In this document: piece after piece, positions 61,742-64,000 of the stretch
Position numbering within the stretch: position 1 is the stretch's first letter
Layout: the number at the start of each line of letters is the position of its first letter
DNA from: Streptomyces longisporoflavus
Lineage (GTDB): Bacteria > Actinomycetota > Actinomycetes > Streptomycetales > Streptomycetaceae
Direction: 5' to 3'
Assembly: GCF_014649775.1 (NCBI RefSeq)
Contig: NZ_BMTR01000010.1
Span: 248,001-312,000 of the forward strand
DNA length: 64,000 nt
Notes under the pieces: model-generated
The model's database searches: none
What the model saw: the letters and a program-made list of their open reading frames with translations, nothing else
Told to the model about the DNA's origin: nothing
Translations under genes and position numbers: made by a program

Positions 61742-63568
61742 CTAGAACGCGGCCTCGTCCAGCTCCATCAGGTCCAGTTCCACGCCCTCGGCGAGCTTCC
61801 GCTCGGCCGCGACGCCCGGCAGGACGTTCGCGGCGAAGAACTTGGCCGCGGCGATCTTGCCCTCGTAGAACGGCTTGTCCTTGGCGGAGGCCGTGGCCAG
61901 CTTCTCGGCGGCGACAGCGGCGCCACGCAGGAGCAGGTAGCCGACGACGACGTCGCCCGAGACCATCAGGAGGCGGGTCGTGTTGAGGCCCACCTTGTAG
62001 ATGGACTTCACGTCCTGCTCGGTGGCCGCGAGGTCCGTCAGCATGACGCCGACGATGGCCTCCAGCTCGACCGCGGCCTTGGCCAGCTCCTCGCGGGCGC
62101 CGGCCAGGCTCTCGCCGCCCGTGCCGACCGCGAGGAACTTCTTGATCTCCTCGGCGAGGCCGTTCAGCGCGGCACCCTGGTTGCGGACGATCTTCCGGAA
62201 GAAGTAGTCCTGGCCCTGGATGGCGGTCGTGCCCTCGTAGAGGGTGTCGATCTTGGCGTCACGGATGTACTGCTCGACGGGGTACTCCTGGAGGTACCCC
62301 GAGCCGCCGAACGTCTGGAGCGACTGCGCGAGGAGCTCGTAGGACTTCTCCGAGCCGTAGCCCTTGACGATGGGGAGCAGGAGGTCGTTCAGGGCGATAA
62401 GGGCCGACGCGTCCTCGCCCGCCGCCTCCTTGATCTGGATGTCGTCCTGGACGGCCGCGGTGTGCAGGACCAGGGCGCGCATGCCCTCCGCGTACGCCTT
62501 CTGCGTCATGAGCGAACGGCGCACGTCGGGGTGGTGCGTGATCGTCACCTTCGGCGCCGTCTTGTCCATGAACTGGGCGAGGTCCGGGCCCTGCACGCGC
62601 TCCTTGGCGTACTCCAGGGCGTTGAGGTAGCCCGTCGAGAGCGTCGCGATGGCCTTCGTGCCGACCATCATGCGGGCGAACTCGATGATCATGAACATCT
62701 GGCGGATGCCGTCGTGCTTGTCGCCGATCAGCCAGCCCTTGGCGGGGTGCTGGTCGCCGAACGTCATCTCGCACGTGTTGGACGCCTTGAGGCCCATCTT
62801 GTGCTCGACGTTCGTGGCGTACACGCCGTTGCGCTCGCCGAGCTCGCCGGTCTCCCAGTCGAACTCGTACTTCGGGACGAGGAAGAGCGAGAGGCCCTTC
62901 GTGCCGGGGCCGTGGCCCTCGGGGCGGGCGAGGACGTAGTGGAGGATGTTCTCCGACATGTCGTGCTCACCGGACGTGATGAAGCGCTTCACGCCCTCGA
63001 TGTGCCAGGAGCCGTCCTCCTGCAGAGTCGCCTTCGTGCGGCCCGCGCCCACGTCCGAACCGGCGTCCGGCTCGGTCAGGACCATCGTCGAGCCCCACTG
63101 CTTCTCGACGGCGATCGCGGCGATCTTCTTCTGCGCCTCGTTGCCCTCTTCGTGCAGGATGCCCGCGAACGCCGGACCGGAGGAGTACATCCAGACGGCC
63201 GGGTTGGCGCCGAGCAGCAGCTCCGCGTAGGCCCAGATCAGGGAGCGCGGGGAGGTCGTGCCGCCGATCTCCTCGGGCAGGCCGAGGCGCCAGTACTCGG
63301 AGTCCATGAAGGCCTGGTAGCTCTTCTTGAAGGACGCCGGTACGGGAGCGGTGTTGGTGGCCGGGTCGAAGACCGGCGGGTTGCGGTCGGCGTCCTCGAA
63401 GGACTCGGCCAGCTCGTTCTCGGCGAGGCGGCGCAGCTCTTCGAGGATGCTTTTGGCGGTGTCGACGTCCATCTCCGCGAACGGGCCGGTGCCGTACAGC
63501 TGGTCGCGGCCGAGGACCTCGAAGAGGTTGAACTCGATGTCGCGGAGATTCGACTTGTAGTGCCCCAT
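61742..63568 (-). CDS. Acyl-CoA dehydrogenase, long (FadE5-like)
   Basis: A 608-aa FAD-dependent acyl-CoA dehydrogenase with the extra C-terminal domain of the long ACAD class. Features: MVLTEPDAGSDVGAGRTKAT (FAD/substrate loop), GVKRFITSGEHDMSENILHY, LQTFGGSGYLQEYPVEQYIR, and the catalytic Glu in DTLYEGTTAIQGQD. It catalyses the first beta-oxidation step. It appears to be a single-gene unit. Confidence 0.95.
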   Translation of the reverse strand: MGHYKSNLRDIEFNLFEVLGRDQLYGTGPFAEMDVDTAKSILEELRRLAENELAESFEDADRNPPVFDPATNTAPVPASFKKSYQAFMDSEYWRLGLPEEIGGTTSPRSLIWAYAELLLGANPAVWMYSSGPAFAGILHEEGNEAQKKIAAIAVEKQWGSTMVLTEPDAGSDVGAGRTKATLQEDGSWHIEGVKRFITSGEHDMSENILHYVLARPEGHGPGTKGLSLFLVPKYEFDWETGELGERNGVYATNVEHKMGLKASNTCEMTFGDQHPAKGWLIGDKHDGIRQMFMIIEFARMMVGTKAIATLSTGYLNALEYAKERVQGPDLAQFMDKTAPKVTITHHPDVRRSLMTQKAYAEGMRALVLHTAAVQDDIQIKEAAGEDASALIALNDLLLPIVKGYGSEKSYELLAQSLQTFGGSGYLQEYPVEQYIRDAKIDTLYEGTTAIQGQDYFFRKIVRNQGAALNGLAEEIKKFLAVGTGGESLAGAREELAKAAVELEAIVGVMLTDLAATEQDVKSIYKVGLNTTRLLMVSGDVVVGYLLLRGAAVAAEKLATASAKDKPFYEGKIAAAKFFAANVLPGVAAERKLAEGVELDLMELDEAAF

Positions 63569-63617
63569 GGCGACGGCTCCGTAAGCAGAAAGGGATCAAC
63601 AGGATCAGTACCAGCAA

Positions 63618-63647
63618 GTAGCTACGATGATGCTACCCGCCAGTAAT
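63618..63647. promoter_or_regulatory. Possible operator upstream of the acyl-CoA dehydrogenase gene
   Basis: An AT-richer patch 50-79 bp upstream of the start holds GTAGC-N9-GCTAC (63618-63636), overlapping GCTACCCGCCAGTAAT (63632-63647), which reads TTACTGGCGGGTAGC on the minus strand. It resembles a repressor half-palindrome, but symmetry is weak. Confidence 0.35.
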
Positions 63648-63699
63648 AAGAAGCAACCCCTAATAGGGCATCTGTGACTCAGTCCTCGTGCGGGCTCAG

Positions 63700-63715
63700 T
63701 ACTCTTGCGGGCATG
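63700..63715 (+). promoter_or_regulatory. Predicted leaderless promoter of the SseB-like gene
   Basis: TACTCT at 63700-63705, seven bases, ATG at 63713, no RBS. Confidence 0.6.
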
Positions 63716-64000
63716 TACGGCTACGACCAGAGCCCGGGCGCCCAGCAGCAGTACGCCCCGCCCGGGGCACAGCCGCCGCCGCAGCAGCAGATGCCGGGCG
63801 GCGCGCAAGGGTACGCACAGCAGCCTCCGCTCTACCCCGAGCCGTCGCCCCCGTCCCTCGCGGACGCGGTGCGGGCCTTCACCACGGGCTCGATGTCCGC
63901 CGAGGACTTCCAGCAGGCCTTCGCCACCTCGAAGGTCTACTGCCCGCGCGGGGACAACCCCGGCTTCCTCGCCCTGCACAACACCCAGCAGCCGGTCATC
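63713..64000 (+). CDS. SseB family protein, partial (3' end beyond right edge)
   Basis: The first 96 residues. A Pro/Gln/Gly-rich start (MYGYDQSPGAQQQYAPPGAQ) is followed by LADAVRAFTTGSMSAEDFQQ and FATSKVYCPRGDNPGFLALH, matching the N-terminal part of SseB-like proteins. Function unknown; the C-terminus is not in the window. Confidence 0.8.
   Translation, partial: MYGYDQSPGAQQQYAPPGAQPPPQQQMPGGAQGYAQQPPLYPEPSPPSLADAVRAFTTGSMSAEDFQQAFATSKVYCPRGDNPGFLALHNTQQPVI

Noticed and set aside
60128..63646. 1172-codon plus-strand open frame opposite the aminopeptidase and acyl-CoA dehydrogenase genes
   Set aside because: Runs antisense through two clear enzymes and their intergenic terminator; Val/Arg/Leu-rich shadow composition.

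Overview
The window looks like a piece of the conserved core of a Streptomyces chromosome, close to the replication origin. The DNA is very GC-rich, GTG starts and ATGA overlaps are common, and the genes are typical of the genus: crgA, class E sortases, the pknB-pbpA-rodA-pstP-fhaB-fhaA cell-wall signalling operon, the proteasome activator Bpa, mycothiol-type enzymes, and paa and bkd catabolic operons. From memory the order resembles the S. coelicolor core from pknB to the second bkd cluster. Two parS-like ParB sites and eight perfect DnaA-box nonamers between genes support origin-proximal placement. I see no transposase, integrase, CRISPR array or natural-product cluster.

Layout. 1-4.7 kb: an HTH regulator plus a truncated Ser/Thr kinase, tRNA-Ala, a DUF5324 membrane protein, a cyclophilin, a rhomboid protease and crgA. 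4.8-9.3 kb: a DUF881 protein, three class E sortases, a tiny membrane protein and a pabA/trpG-type amidotransferase, largely overlapping or tightly spaced. 9.5-17.7 kb: the minus-strand fhaA-fhaB-pstP-rodA-pbpA-pknB operon, which couples elongation and division peptidoglycan synthesis to Ser/Thr phosphorylation. 18-22.8 kb: tRNA-Leu, a DUF2252 protein, a J-domain protein, a rhodanese and an acyl-CoA dehydrogenase behind a KstR-like operator. 22.9-33.7 kb: paaABCDE (phenylacetyl-CoA epoxidase), a DUF5819/HTTM membrane pair with a SpoU methyltransferase, then divergent paaN and paaH-tetR. 33.7-38.2 kb: an Lrp/AsnC regulator divergent from a branched-chain 2-oxoacid dehydrogenase operon (E1alpha-E1beta-E2). 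38.4-42.1 kb: molybdenum-cofactor-type genes and a K+ channel whose start overlaps a parS site. 42.1-45 kb: repeat arrays, a quinone reductase, a Pro-rich surface protein and Bpa. 45.1-48.7 kb: two divergent Ser/Thr kinases. 48.8-54.1 kb: a PPOx-fold protein, a NarL-type response regulator and a second bkd operon. 54.2-64 kb: DD-carboxypeptidase, GntR and MFS genes, a mycothiol-type isomerase, a nitrilase-family hydrolase, a LURP-one protein, a DUF6458 protein, an M18 aminopeptidase, a 608-aa acyl-CoA dehydrogenase and a partial SseB-like gene.

The most informative signals are regulatory. A 14-bp PaaR-type box (ACCGAACRATCGGT) occurs upstream of paaA, between paaN and paaH-tetR, and upstream of the first bkd operon, which suggests that one TetR repressor controls phenylacetate and branched-chain ketoacid catabolism together. 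DnaA boxes recur between genes, several in paired or inverted arrangements. Many genes have a TANNNT-type -10 hexamer 6-7 nt before the start codon, the arrangement of leaderless mRNAs. Several short tandem-repeat arrays, including an eleven-unit 33-bp array, account for most of the space without genes.
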